Shown one piece after another: positions 26,830-35,838 of a DNA stretch of 64,000 nt. Within the stretch, counting starts at the first letter, position 1. Each line of letters starts with the position of its first letter. The position numbers and the translations under genes are program-made. The notes beneath the pieces were generated by a model. The model was given only the letters and a program-made list of their open reading frames with translations. It was not told where the DNA came from and did not search any database. The stretch comes from Parerythrobacter jejuensis (lineage in GTDB: Bacteria; Pseudomonadota; Alphaproteobacteria; Sphingomonadales; Sphingomonadaceae), in assembly GCF_039536765.1 (NCBI RefSeq), contig NZ_BAAAZF010000001.1, forward strand, positions 372,001 through 436,000. Direction: 5' to 3'.

Positions 26830-27498
26830 TTAGTCATCGTCAGGGGGATAATCGCCGGTCGCGGCGAAATGCACCATTTCTGCCACATTGGTCGCATGAT
26901 CACCGATCCGTTCGATGTTCTTGGCCACGAACAGCAGTTGCGCGGCGCTCGAAATGGTGGCCGGATTCTCCACCATGTGGCTGACAAGGTTGCGGAAGAT
27001 GCTGTTGTAAAAGGCATCGACCTTCTCGTCTGTCGCGATCACTTCGAGTGCCAGGACAGGGTCGCGCGCCGAGTACGCGGTCAGCACGTCATGAACCATT
27101 TCGGTTGCGATATCGGCCATGGCCGGCAGCAAGGTCAGCGGTTCAAAGCGGTCGCGACCTTCGACCTTGCCGACCCGCTTTGCGATGTTCTTCGAATAGT
27201 CGCCAATCCGCTCCACAACACCGGCAATCTTCAAAGCTGCGATCACTTCGCGCAGATCGTCTGCCATGGGCGCGCGCAGGGCGATGATGCGGACCGCCAG
27301 CTTGTCGACCTCTGATTCCAGGACGTCGATTTCCTTGTCACGACGGACCACTTCGCGGGCCATATCCTGATCGCCCGAAATCAGCGCCTCGAGTGAGTTC
27401 TGCAAGGCGACTTCGGATAGGCCGCCCATCTCTGCAATCAGCCCGCGCAGACGCGTGATGTCCTCGTCGAAGGCTTTGACTGTGTGTTCGTTGTTCAT
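26830..27498 (-). CDS. phoU: Phosphate transport regulator PhoU
   Basis: The product (222 aa) is made of two repeats of a three-helix bundle, with the repeated metal-binding motif ExxxxD seen as [14 protein letters not shown] in the first and [14 protein letters not shown] in the second. PhoU restrains signalling by PhoR when phosphate is plentiful and acts at the membrane with the PstSCAB transporter. The start at 27498 overlaps the pstB stop (ATGA), which indicates coupling; the frame is open further upstream but only inside pstB. Confidence 0.95.
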   Translation of the reverse strand: MNNEHTVKAFDEDITRLRGLIAEMGGLSEVALQNSLEALISGDQDMAREVVRRDKEIDVLESEVDKLAVRIIALRAPMADDLREVIAALKIAGVVERIGDYSKNIAKRVGKVEGRDRFEPLTLLPAMADIATEMVHDVLTAYSARDPVLALEVIATDEKVDAFYNSIFRNLVSHMVENPATISSAAQLLFVAKNIERIGDHATNVAEMVHFAATGDYPPDDD

Positions 27499-28283
27499 CC
27501 GTAGCGGCCAGTTATGTAATCCTTGGTGCGTTCTTCCAAGGGGTTGGTGAAGATTTCGCTGGTCGGGCCATATTCTACCATCGTGCCCAGATGGAAAAAT
27601 GCGGTCCGCTGTGAAACGCGCGCAGCCTGCTGCATGGAGTGGGTGACAATAACGATAGCATATTTGCCGGTAAGTTCGGCAATCAGCTCTTCGATCTTTG
27701 CCGTGGCAATCGGATCCAGTGCGGAGCAGGGCTCGTCCATAAGGATCACTTCCGGATCGACAGCGATGGCGCGCGCGATGCACAGGCGCTGTTGCTGGCC
27801 GCCCGACAATGCTGTGCCCGATTCAGTCAGTCGATCCTTGACCTCGTTCCACAAGCCGGCGCGTTGCAGGGATCGCTCGACGATCTCGTCCAGCTCACCT
27901 TTGCCCTCCGCCAGGCCGTGAATGCTGGGGCCATAGGCGATGTTGTCATAGATCGATTTGGGGAAGGGGTTGGGCTTCTGGAACACCATCCCGACCCGGG
28001 CCCTGAGCTGAACGACATCCATCTTGCTGGAATAGATATCCTCTCCCTCCAGCTCGATCGTACCTTCCACTCGCGCGGTCGGAATCGTATCGTTCATGCG
28101 GTTGAGGGTGCGCAGAAAAGTGGATTTGCCACAACCCGACGGGCCGATGAAGGCGGTCACAAACTCAGCCGGGATGTCGATCGACACATCGTCGATGGCC
28201 ATCTTGTCACCGTAGAAGACAGACACGCCTTGCGTCCGCATCTTCGGATTGGTGGGGGTTTCCATTTCGTGGATGACTGTCAC
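27495..28283 (-). CDS. pstB: Phosphate ABC transporter ATP-binding protein
   Basis: The product (262 aa) is the ATPase of the high-affinity phosphate importer, with Walker [10 protein letters not shown], signature LSGGQQQR, Walker [14 protein letters not shown] and the switch His in [11 protein letters not shown] at 28283 overlaps the pstA stop (GTGA) and is preferred for coupling; ATG at 28265, six residues later, is the alternative. phoU overlaps its end by four bases. Confidence 0.94.
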   Translation of the reverse strand: MTVIHEMETPTNPKMRTQGVSVFYGDKMAIDDVSIDIPAEFVTAFIGPSGCGKSTFLRTLNRMNDTIPTARVEGTIELEGEDIYSSKMDVVQLRARVGMVFQKPNPFPKSIYDNIAYGPSIHGLAEGKGELDEIVERSLQRAGLWNEVKDRLTESGTALSGGQQQRLCIARAIAVDPEVILMDEPCSALDPIATAKIEELIAELTGKYAIVIVTHSMQQAARVSQRTAFFHLGTMVEYGPTSEIFTNPLEERTKDYITGRYG

Positions 28284-29542
28284 CAGCTTTTCTCGAATTT
28301 GTTGCGCAGGTAGATTGCGAGGCCGTTCATCAGCAGGAGGAACAGCAGTAGCACGATAATGGCGGCACTGGTCCGCTCTATAAAGCCGCGGTCGATCTCG
28401 TCGGACCACAGGAAGATTTGCACCGGCAGGACAGTCGCGGGGGATGTGAACCCGTCAGGCGGCGTCGCGACGAAAGCGCGCATCCCGATCATCAGCAATG
28501 GCGCTGTCTCGCCCAGAGCCCGGGCCATGCCGATAATTGTCCCAGTGAGAATGCCTGGCAAAGCCAATGGGAGAACGTGGTGAAACACGACCTGTACGGG
28601 GGATGCACCCACAGCGAGCGCACCGTCACGGATCGAGGGCGGAACCGCCTTGATCGCATTCCTGCCTGATATGACGATCACGGGCATTGTCATCAGGGCC
28701 AGCGTCATGCCGCCAATAATCGGTGCCGAGCGGAAATTGGGGAACATCCACAGGAACACTGCAAGGCCAAGCAAACCGAAAATGATCGAGGGAACCGCAG
28801 CCAAATTGTTGATCGAAACCTCGAGCACATCGGTCCAGCGGTTCTTGGGGGCGTATTCCTCAAGATACAGGGCCGCCAACACGCCGATCGGGAAAGCGAG
28901 GAGCAAGGTAACGATCATGGTCAGGATCGAGCCCTTGAGCGCGCCCCATATACCCACTTGTTGGGGGTCGGTGGCGTCAGAGCGGGTCAGGAACCCGAAG
29001 TCGAAATTGCTTTCGAGGTGGCCGTTGGCTTGCAACTGCTCGGCCAATTGCTGGATTTCGGGCGAACCCTCTCCGTTTACTCCTTGCGCAAGATCGCCGG
29101 ACGCCGCGAGCCAGAAGGTCGTTTCTTCACTTAGGAGAGCGGGGTTCGCGATGACCCGGTCAGCGACTTCACGCCAGCCCTCGGCACTGATCTGTTGCGC
29201 CCCTTCCGCTCCCAAAGACTGCTCTGCCGCGAACGAGACAACGTCAGGCAGACCCTGAAGCTCCAGCGACTGGACGGCGTTGGGAAGGGCGAGGGTGTTG
29301 GAATCTCCGCTGATACCCGATTCAGCCAGGTTGACCGTAACGCGCAGCTCATCGCGCTGGAAACCCGCGACGCCATTGTAGAGCATGTTCCCGAGCAGGA
29401 CGACGAGGACCATCACCGAGAAGGTGATTGCCGCGAGCCCCAGGAACTTGAACCGCTTCTCCGCAGAATAGCGTTCGGCCAGCCTTTTCTCGAAAGCCGC
29501 CTTGCGCTTTTCTGCATCGGGTGAGGGTGCAGTGTTATTCAT
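28280..29542 (-). CDS. pstA: Phosphate ABC transporter permease PstA
   Basis: The product (420 aa) is one of the two membrane channels of the phosphate importer. The permease core with the ABC loop occupies the C-terminal half ([52 protein letters not shown]). The N-terminal part has one membrane helix and about 150 periplasmic residues, an extension (DUF3333 type) common in alphaproteobacterial PstA and absent from the 290-residue E. coli protein. It starts inside the end of pstC and overlaps pstB, so it is part of a continuous operon. Confidence 0.93.
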   Translation of the reverse strand: MNNTAPSPDAEKRKAAFEKRLAERYSAEKRFKFLGLAAITFSVMVLVVLLGNMLYNGVAGFQRDELRVTVNLAESGISGDSNTLALPNAVQSLELQGLPDVVSFAAEQSLGAEGAQQISAEGWREVADRVIANPALLSEETTFWLAASGDLAQGVNGEGSPEIQQLAEQLQANGHLESNFDFGFLTRSDATDPQQVGIWGALKGSILTMIVTLLLAFPIGVLAALYLEEYAPKNRWTDVLEVSINNLAAVPSIIFGLLGLAVFLWMFPNFRSAPIIGGMTLALMTMPVIVISGRNAIKAVPPSIRDGALAVGASPVQVVFHHVLPLALPGILTGTIIGMARALGETAPLLMIGMRAFVATPPDGFTSPATVLPVQIFLWSDEIDRGFIERTSAAIIVLLLFLLLMNGLAIYLRNKFEKSW

Positions 29543-30920
29543 AGGCTTCACGGAACCGCTTGACGACGCGCAGCGCGAAGAAATTCAGCGCGAGGGTCAC
29601 CATGAAAAGGACAAGCCCGAGCGCGAAGGCACTTAGGGTGGCGGGGTGATCGAAACTGCCTTCGCCGGTCAGCTGGGCAACGATCTGGACGGTCACGGTT
29701 GTCATGGCCTCCAATGGATTGGCGGTCAGGTTTGCAGCGGTTGACGCTGCCATCACAACGATCATGGTTTCGCCAATCGCACGGCTGATGGCGAGCATGA
29801 CGCCGGCAACAATTCCGGGCAGGGCGGCAGGAACCAGAACGCGCTTGATCGTCTCCGACTTGGTTGCGCCCATAGCCAGGCTGCCATCACGCATAGCCTG
29901 CGGTACGGCGGCAATACTGTCGTCAGCCATCGAAGAAACGAACGGAATGATCATTACGCCCATGACCAAACCTGCGGCCAGCGCGCTCTCGCTCGACGCG
30001 TTGGAAATCCCCAAAGATAGAGCAAGGTCACGAATGAAGGGGGCCACTGTCAGCGCGGCGAAATATCCATAGACGACCGTCGGGACACCGGCGAGAATTT
30101 CCAGGGCCGGTTTCAGCCACCGACGCCAGGTCGGGCTGGCATATTGGGTCAGGTAGATCGCGCTCATCAGGCCAAGCGGGATAGCCACGATCATCGCAAT
30201 GATCGCACCGATGAAGATCGTGCCCCAAAACAGCGGGATCGCGCCATAGCGATCGCCTTGCGGTGCTTCGGGATTGGCCATCGGGTCCGGATTCCAGTGG
30301 GTTCCGAACAGAAAATCGATCGGCGAGACCATGCCGAAGAAGCGGATCGTTTCGAAGATCAGGCTGGCGAGGATGCCAAAAGTCGTCAGGATCGCGACAA
30401 GCGAAGCTAGCAGCAGGATCGCCATGACGGCCCGTTCCACCCTGACGCGCGCCGTAAATTGCGGATTGAGCCTTGTGTAAGACCAGATCCCCGTGATCAG
30501 CGACATCGCCAAAGCGAGGCCGCCGCCCATAATGTTGTAGCGCGTTATCGCATCGCGGAATGGCTCGACCAGTTCAGCCGCAGCCGGATTGAAGACGCTG
30601 GTGGCATTGCCCAGCGCGACCGCCTTGGCCTCGGCCAGAATAGCATCACGCTGGAAACCGAATTGCGGCAAGGCTTCGGCAGCACTGCTGGCGAGAACCG
30701 ATTGGAGAATCAGAGCTGGCGAAAATGTCGCCCAGATGACCGCAAACAAAAGCAGGGGGATCCCCACCCACAAGGCAACATACCACGCGTGGTAAGTCGG
30801 GCGGGCCACAACGCGTTTCTCTTCCGAAGCACGCAGGAAGCTCCAAGCGCGTGCCCGGCCAGCCAGCCAGCCAGCCAGACCAAGGCCCAGCGCTAGCAGG
30901 ATGAGGAAGACTGGCGACAT
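29535..30920 (-). CDS. pstC: Phosphate ABC transporter permease PstC
   Basis: The product (461 aa) is the second channel subunit, with permease motifs IPLFWGTIFIGAIIAMIVAI, KRVLVPAALPGIVAGVMLA and ISRAIGETMIVVMAA in the C-terminal 250 residues. About 190 extra N-terminal residues with further membrane helices precede the core, as is usual for the alphaproteobacterial form. Residues 15-21 are encoded by five GCCA/TGGC tetranucleotide repeats. The 151 bases upstream, after phoR, show no convincing Pho box. No pstS gene for the periplasmic binding protein occurs in the window. Confidence 0.93.
   Translation of the reverse strand: MSPVFLILLALGLGLAGWLAGRARAWSFLRASEEKRVVARPTYHAWYVALWVGIPLLLFAVIWATFSPALILQSVLASSAAEALPQFGFQRDAILAEAKAVALGNATSVFNPAAAELVEPFRDAITRYNIMGGGLALAMSLITGIWSYTRLNPQFTARVRVERAVMAILLLASLVAILTTFGILASLIFETIRFFGMVSPIDFLFGTHWNPDPMANPEAPQGDRYGAIPLFWGTIFIGAIIAMIVAIPLGLMSAIYLTQYASPTWRRWLKPALEILAGVPTVVYGYFAALTVAPFIRDLALSLGISNASSESALAAGLVMGVMIIPFVSSMADDSIAAVPQAMRDGSLAMGATKSETIKRVLVPAALPGIVAGVMLAISRAIGETMIVVMAASTAANLTANPLEAMTTVTVQIVAQLTGEGSFDHPATLSAFALGLVLFMVTLALNFFALRVVKRFREAYE
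30858..30877 (+). repeat. Tetranucleotide repeat (GCCA)5 in the start of pstC
   Basis: Five perfect copies of GCCA (TGGC on the coding strand) encode residues 15-21 of PstC within its first membrane segment. Loss or gain of one unit would shift the frame. Five copies is short for a contingency locus. Confidence 0.8.
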
Positions 30921-31071
30921 GTCTTAGGTTCGATTCCGATTTGGCGTGTGTGCAGTCGGTGAAAGCCGGATCAGGCTTGCGGTTTTTTGCCCCGTAGCGT
31001 TGCTCTGGCGAGAGAACAAGGAACGGCACCGCGTTGCTGAAGATATATGGCAGATTGATGACATTGGCGGC

Positions 31072-32307
31072 CTATACCTCGCTCTCAATTTCAGGTGCCG
31101 AGCGAGGGTCGGTGCTGCGCGCCATATCGTCACGCCATTGCGGTATCCGGGCGGTCACAACTGTGCCGACTCCAGCCTTGCTCTCTATATCCAAGCGCCC
31201 GCGATGCCGCTGCACAATGTGTTTGACGATCGCCAGCCCCAACCCGGTGCCACCAGAGGCCCGGCTGCGCCCCGGATCGGTGCGGTAAAACCGCCGGGTC
31301 AGGTGGGGGATATGCTCGTCAGGAATGCCTTCACCCTGATCGGCGACTTCCAGTTTCGCGTCGCCATTGGCGGCTTCGCTCAGGCTGACTCGAACCGGCG
31401 TGTCGTGATGGCCGTATTTGAATGCGTTATCGACCAAGTTGCGGATCATTTGCTCAAGCTGCTGGACATCGCCCGCAATCTGGAAATCACGCGCAAGGTC
31501 GAACTCGAGGCGCCCTGCGCGATCCGGCGTCGAAGCCGCATCCTTGGCCGCCCTTTCCACAAGATTTCGCAGCTCGACCTTAACCGACGGGCTTTCATGC
31601 TTTTCGGCCTCAATGCGCGATAGCGACATCAAATCTCCGACCAGGCTCTGCAACCGACGCCCCTCACGGTGGATCGTGTCGAGAAACTTCGCAGCTATAG
31701 GTGTGTCGAGACTTGCCGGGTCCTCGCTCAGGGTCTCGACATAGCCGATAATTGATGCGAGCGGCGTGCGCAGCTCGTGACTAGCATTGGCGACAAAATC
31801 GGTGTGCGCGCGGCTGATATCCACCTCCGCAGTGCGGCTTACGAGCTCGATCACAGAGACATCGTCATTCATCCGGTACCGGCTCATCTTCCAGATGTCT
31901 TTCGGGCGCACCAGCCCGGTCACCGTCGCTTCGCCTGAGGCGGGTCGATCCATCAGGGCAATCGCCTCCGGATGACGCATCGCCACGCGCGAATCCTGCC
32001 CTATGATGTGCGCGCCGAGCAATTCGCGTGCGGCGCGATTGGCAATGATGATCCGTCCGCGCTCGCTAAGCATCAGGGGTATGCCCGAATGCTCGATCAT
32101 ATCGGCCATACCTTCGCGGGAAAAAGCGCTGGGAGCTTCTGCTTTTGCCAAGTCTGTCGGAGGAGGCTGGACCAGCCACAAAGAGCCGATCCAAACAATC
32201 AGCAGGAGCACAGCGTAAAAGAAACCGAGCCCCGCAATGGCAAGGATGACGGTTGTTCCGGCTGCCAGGATAATACCCGGCCAGGGAAATGTCTCGTCAG
32301 ACGCCAT
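31072..32307 (-). CDS. phoR: Phosphate regulon sensor kinase PhoR
   Basis: The product (411 aa) has two N-terminal membrane helices (WPGIILAAGTTVILAIAGLGFFYAVLLLI), a PAS-like region (GIPLMLSERGRIIIANRAARELLG), the H-box DFVANASHELRTPLASI and ATPase boxes NLVDNAFKYG, VADQGEGIP and SGGTGLGLAI. It phosphorylates PhoB under phosphate limitation. It heads the pst operon with a 151-base gap to pstC. ATG at 32307 is used because the membrane region follows closely; ATG at 32388 would add 27 basic residues. Neither has a good ribosome binding site. Confidence 0.92.
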   Translation of the reverse strand: MASDETFPWPGIILAAGTTVILAIAGLGFFYAVLLLIVWIGSLWLVQPPPTDLAKAEAPSAFSREGMADMIEHSGIPLMLSERGRIIIANRAARELLGAHIIGQDSRVAMRHPEAIALMDRPASGEATVTGLVRPKDIWKMSRYRMNDDVSVIELVSRTAEVDISRAHTDFVANASHELRTPLASIIGYVETLSEDPASLDTPIAAKFLDTIHREGRRLQSLVGDLMSLSRIEAEKHESPSVKVELRNLVERAAKDAASTPDRAGRLEFDLARDFQIAGDVQQLEQMIRNLVDNAFKYGHHDTPVRVSLSEAANGDAKLEVADQGEGIPDEHIPHLTRRFYRTDPGRSRASGGTGLGLAIVKHIVQRHRGRLDIESKAGVGTVVTARIPQWRDDMARSTDPRSAPEIESEV

Positions 32308-32409
32308 GCGCGAGCGTGTAGAGCGTATCCGGAAGCGCTGCCAGCCCGATCCGGCAAGGATCGCGCAGAAATGCACAGCTCGCTGCATGACCGATCAATT
32401 GTAGTGAAG

Positions 32410-32518
32410 CGCCTCCGGGGTGGTGACCCCTACGGGAATCGAACCCGTGTTTCAGCCGTGAAAGGGCCGCGTCCTAACCGCTAGACGAAGGGGCCATAAA
32501 TGGTCCATCCCGGAGGCG
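32410..32518. repeat. 10-bp perfect inverted repeat bracketing the tRNA-Glu gene
   Basis: CGCCTCCGGG at 32410-32419 is the exact complement of CCCGGAGGCG at 32509-32518. The arms lie immediately beyond the CCA end and 13 bases before the 5' end of the tRNA, so the precursor transcript could fold its leader against its trailer as a long stem carrying the tRNA. Confidence 0.7.
32421..32495 (-). tRNA. tRNA-Glu (anticodon TTC)
   Basis: A 75-base cloverleaf reads on the minus strand. The acceptor stem GGCCCCT pairs with AGGGGTC, the anticodon arm contains CCTTTCACGG with TTC at the anticodon, the T arm contains GGGTTCGATTCCC and the CCA end is encoded (32423-32421). It lies between recJ and phoR. 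Confidence 0.95.
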
Positions 32519-32588
32519 AGCCGCGCATCTAGTGGCGGTAATCGTGACGGTCAAGCCCAAGTTTGCAGATGGGCATGATCTTTCCGGG

Positions 32589-34376
32589 TCAATCGGCCCA
32601 GGCCGCATCTTCCAGGTGAAGCTCGGCAGCAGGGCGGGCTCCCCAGTCGTCGATCTTGGCCCGACCAGCGAGCCAGAGTTTCCTGCCGCGAGTAGAATGG
32701 AGCAGGGCCTGGCCCCACTCGGTCGACGCAGCGCGAAACGCAATTGCCTTTAGCGAGCCACCGTCGGGCGAACCGGCAATTAACCGCAGGTGATCGTTCC
32801 CGACTATATCGGCTTTGACAATATGGACCGGCCCCACAGCCACCCGCGGGCCAGGCCAGCCTACGCCATATGGACCTGCTCGCTCCAGCGACTCGACGAG
32901 AGCCGGGGTAAGACCGGAAGGCCCGACTGCGAGATCCAGCGTCAACATTTGTTCGGCCATTGCCCGGCTTACCGGACCCTCCAGGCGGGTATCGAGCCAG
33001 TCTCCGAATTTCTCCAGCATGTCGCCTTCGATAGTCAGTCCCGCTGCCATCGCGTGGCCGCCACCGGCGACGAGCAAGCCTTCTTCGCGCGCGGCAATAA
33101 TCGCAGCGCCCAAGTCCACGCCAGCTATGGATCGCCCCGAGCCCTTGCCTTGGCCCGTTGCAGGATCGAGAGCGATAACGATAGTCGGCTTGCCGCTCTT
33201 CTCCTTGATCCTCCCCGCGACGATACCGATCACTCCCGGGTGCCAGCCTTCGCCGGCAATCAGGTGAATGGCGCGATTGTGCTGGGCGGCCAGTTGCTCT
33301 TCAGCAGCCTCTTGTACTGCTGCTTCGATGGCACGGCGTTCCTCGTTTAAGGCGGAAAGCTGTGCCGAGATGTCGCGCGCTTCGTCTGGATCGTGTGTCG
33401 TGAGCAAACGCACGCCCAAGGTCGATTCCCCCACTCTTCCTCCGGCATTGATCCGGGGGCCGAGCGCAAAGCCCAGATCACCGCAAGCCGGGGCACGCTT
33501 GAGCCGGCTCGCATCGATCAAAGCGCTCATGCCGGTATTGTCGCGCTTGGCCATCACCTTCAGGCCCTGCGCGACAAACGCCCGGTTGAGGCCATGAAGC
33601 GCCGCGACATCGGCCACCGTTCCCAACGCGACCAGATCGAGCAAGCCGCGAATATCGGGTTCGGGCCGATCGTTGAAATGTCCGCGCTCACGCAGTGTTC
33701 GCACGACGGCAATGGCTAGAAGGAAAGCGACCCCCACAGCCGCCAGATGGCCATGGGCGGCCGCTGCATCGCTCTCGTCGAGCCGGTTGGGATTTACCAA
33801 TGCTACAGCGGGGGGCAGGTCAGGCGGGCATTTGTGGTGATCGACCACGATCACATCGACGCCCGCATCGCGTGCCATCGCTAGGGCTTCCTGTGCCATC
33901 GCGCCGCAGTCAACGGTGACGATCAGGCTCGAGCCCTGTTGTCCCAGTTTGACAAGCGCCTCTCCGCTCGGGCCGTAACCTTCCAGCAACCGGTCCGGAA
34001 TGTAATAGTGCGCTTTGTGGCCGAGCATTTCCAGAAGGCGGATCAGCAGGGCAGCGCTGGTCGCCCCGTCAACATCGTAATCGCCATAAACCGTGACGGT
34101 CTCTTTCGTGAGAATGGCCTGGACGATCCGCTCCGCAGCATTGTCCATGTCCTGAAAGCTGGACGGATCAGGCAGGAAGCCACGCAAGGTCGGGTTACGG
34201 TGCCGGTCAAGATCGTCGCGCTCTACGCCGCGTGCCAGCAGAAGCTGGGTAACGATGTCATCTTCCAGCCCGATGGCGCCGCCCTGGATATCCATGTTGC
34301 CGCCACGCCATTTCCAGGCGCGACCGGATAGCGATTGCGAAACGCCATGAACGTAGCTGAGTGCCTGTGATGCCAT
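32589..34376 (-). CDS. recJ: Single-stranded-DNA-specific exonuclease RecJ
   Basis: The product (595 aa) degrades single-stranded DNA 5' to 3' in recombination and mismatch repair. The DHH-family metal motifs are present: GDYDVDG at residues 98-104 (Asp99, Asp101, Asp103), VTVDCG near 154-159 and DHH at 179-181. The DHHA1 domain follows with AGEGWHPGVIGIVAGRIKE and GGGHAMAAGL, then an OB-like C-terminal domain (GPVHIVKADIVGNDHLRL). Its length is near that of E. coli RecJ. A tRNA-Glu gene lies 94 bases downstream on the same strand. Confidence 0.95.
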   Translation of the reverse strand: MASQALSYVHGVSQSLSGRAWKWRGGNMDIQGGAIGLEDDIVTQLLLARGVERDDLDRHRNPTLRGFLPDPSSFQDMDNAAERIVQAILTKETVTVYGDYDVDGATSAALLIRLLEMLGHKAHYYIPDRLLEGYGPSGEALVKLGQQGSSLIVTVDCGAMAQEALAMARDAGVDVIVVDHHKCPPDLPPAVALVNPNRLDESDAAAAHGHLAAVGVAFLLAIAVVRTLRERGHFNDRPEPDIRGLLDLVALGTVADVAALHGLNRAFVAQGLKVMAKRDNTGMSALIDASRLKRAPACGDLGFALGPRINAGGRVGESTLGVRLLTTHDPDEARDISAQLSALNEERRAIEAAVQEAAEEQLAAQHNRAIHLIAGEGWHPGVIGIVAGRIKEKSGKPTIVIALDPATGQGKGSGRSIAGVDLGAAIIAAREEGLLVAGGGHAMAAGLTIEGDMLEKFGDWLDTRLEGPVSRAMAEQMLTLDLAVGPSGLTPALVESLERAGPYGVGWPGPRVAVGPVHIVKADIVGNDHLRLIAGSPDGGSLKAIAFRAASTEWGQALLHSTRGRKLWLAGRAKIDDWGARPAAELHLEDAAWAD

Positions 34377-34459
34377 GGCCTCATCATTAGGGCACAGTTA
34401 CGCAGGAGCAAATGCCCCGGTGTTGACTTTCGACAGGGCTGGGCGAACGTATCAGTTCG

Positions 34460-34948
34460 ATGAGTGAAGAAGCGCCTCTCTTGATTGCATGGCACAGCCG
34501 TACTGGAGCCAGCGAAGCCATGGCGGACGCTGTTGCCAGTGGCGCGCAAGGGGAAGGGTTCTTGTTGCGCGCAGACCAGGTAGAGCCGGATCATATCCTC
34601 GCCGCGTCGGGTTATGTCTTCGTTTGTCCGGAAAACCTCGCGACCATGAGCGGGTTGATGAAAGAGATGTTTGACCGCTGCTACTACCCGGTTCTGGGTC
34701 GCATCGAGGGACGTCCTTTTGCCACAGCTATTGCGGCAGGCTCTGATGGCGAGGGCGCACAGCGGCAGATCGACCGGATTGCGAAAGGCTGGCGATTGCG
34801 GCGTGTAGCCGATCCGATAATTGTGCCCACATTCGCCCAGACACCCGAAGAAATACTCGCGCCCAAAGCTCTGTCGCACGAAGAGTTGCGCAAGTGCCGA
34901 ATGTTGGGTCAGGCGTTCGCGGAAGGACTGTCGATGGGTGTCTTTTGA
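34460..34948 (+). CDS. Flavodoxin-like protein
   Basis: The product (162 aa) has a flavodoxin-like opening, LLIAWHSRTGASEAMADAVASG, in which HSRTGASE would form the FMN phosphate loop, and a following YVFVCPENLATMSGLMKEMFDRCYY typical of NAD(P)H-dependent reductase folds. It probably carries FMN and moves electrons; the partner is unknown. A possible promoter, TTGACT at 34423 followed after 17 bases by AACGTA, lies close to the start, which has no clear ribosome binding site. Confidence 0.78.
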   Translation: MSEEAPLLIAWHSRTGASEAMADAVASGAQGEGFLLRADQVEPDHILAASGYVFVCPENLATMSGLMKEMFDRCYYPVLGRIEGRPFATAIAAGSDGEGAQRQIDRIAKGWRLRRVADPIIVPTFAQTPEEILAPKALSHEELRKCRMLGQAFAEGLSMGVF

Positions 34949-35014
34949 ACAATTACCTCCATTATTGAGGCAATTGACTGTCTCTGACTCGACTGTGAGA
35001 GTGTTTCACGCCAG

Positions 35015-35815
35015 ATGTTCGAGCGAAAGGGTAGGGGGCTCGCAATCGCCGACATAAAATCACGGTCGCAAGATCGCAGTCCAGAACCGGAAATTCTGTT
35101 CCTCTTTCCGGAAGGCAAGGGGCCTGATGCGCGCGAGATAGCTGGCGCAATCGAGGCGGTCGAAGGTGCTTCGATCAGCCTGGATTCGCTTCCAGCCCAA
35201 GCCGGCTTTGAATCCTGGTTCGAGGTCCAGCGCAATGGCCTGACATATGAACTTGCCGGTCCGGAAACCGGTGCCGCATCGTACAATCTTCAACCTGACC
35301 GGTTGATTGGTCTGGACGCGACTGATGCGCATGCTCCGATGCATACTATCGAACTGGCGTTGGGGCCTCATATTGCCAGCGGTCGGGCGAGCCTGCCAAT
35401 CGTCCAGGAGTATCTTAATCTTGGTCGGCATATTGCCGAAGGTCTGGACGGTTTGTCCGCCGTGTTCTGGAGGCCGTCGCGCGTAGCCATGGACGTTTCC
35501 AGTTTTCACACAACGATCGGGCAGTGGGTGGATGGTGGCCAACTGCCGCTGACCATTTTCATCACGTTCCGCGATGTGTTGGGCGAAGGTTTGCAGAGCC
35601 GGGGCCTGTCCCACTTCACCGGTCAGGAATTGCGGATGGAAGCGGGTTTGATGCCGGAGCCGGAACAGTCCGAACAATTGGGGCAACGGCTCGCCGCGCA
35701 GCTTATCCATCAGGGCACGATCAGCGAACCACAAGAGATTGCTGGCCCGGACGGGCGACCGCTGCGCCTTGAGCCTTCCCGCAATGGCCGCTTCGTCCGC
35801 GTCTGGATGGGATAG
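35015..35815 (+). CDS. Hypothetical protein (266 aa), weak resemblance to DUF4261
   Basis: I do not firmly recognise this protein. It is soluble, acidic overall and has no signal peptide or membrane segment. The C-terminal half contains GLDGLSAVFWRPSRVAMD, QLPLTIFITFRDVLG and TGQELRMEAGLMPEPEQ, a pattern that resembles DUF4261 proteins, whose role is unknown; residues 20-120 have two repeats of an alternating beta/alpha character (EPEILFLFPEG, HTIELALGPHIASG). The start at 35015 lacks a good ribosome binding site. It follows the flavodoxin gene by 66 bases and may or may not share its transcript. Confidence 0.6.
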   Translation: MFERKGRGLAIADIKSRSQDRSPEPEILFLFPEGKGPDAREIAGAIEAVEGASISLDSLPAQAGFESWFEVQRNGLTYELAGPETGAASYNLQPDRLIGLDATDAHAPMHTIELALGPHIASGRASLPIVQEYLNLGRHIAEGLDGLSAVFWRPSRVAMDVSSFHTTIGQWVDGGQLPLTIFITFRDVLGEGLQSRGLSHFTGQELRMEAGLMPEPEQSEQLGQRLAAQLIHQGTISEPQEIAGPDGRPLRLEPSRNGRFVRVWMG

Positions 35816-35838
35816 CGCGCTTTCTGCGGCAGACGGGT

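Noticed and set aside
30921-31071. Possible Pho box before pstC
   Set aside because: CTTTCAC and CTGCACA occur but are 10 bases apart rather than 11 and match the consensus poorly.
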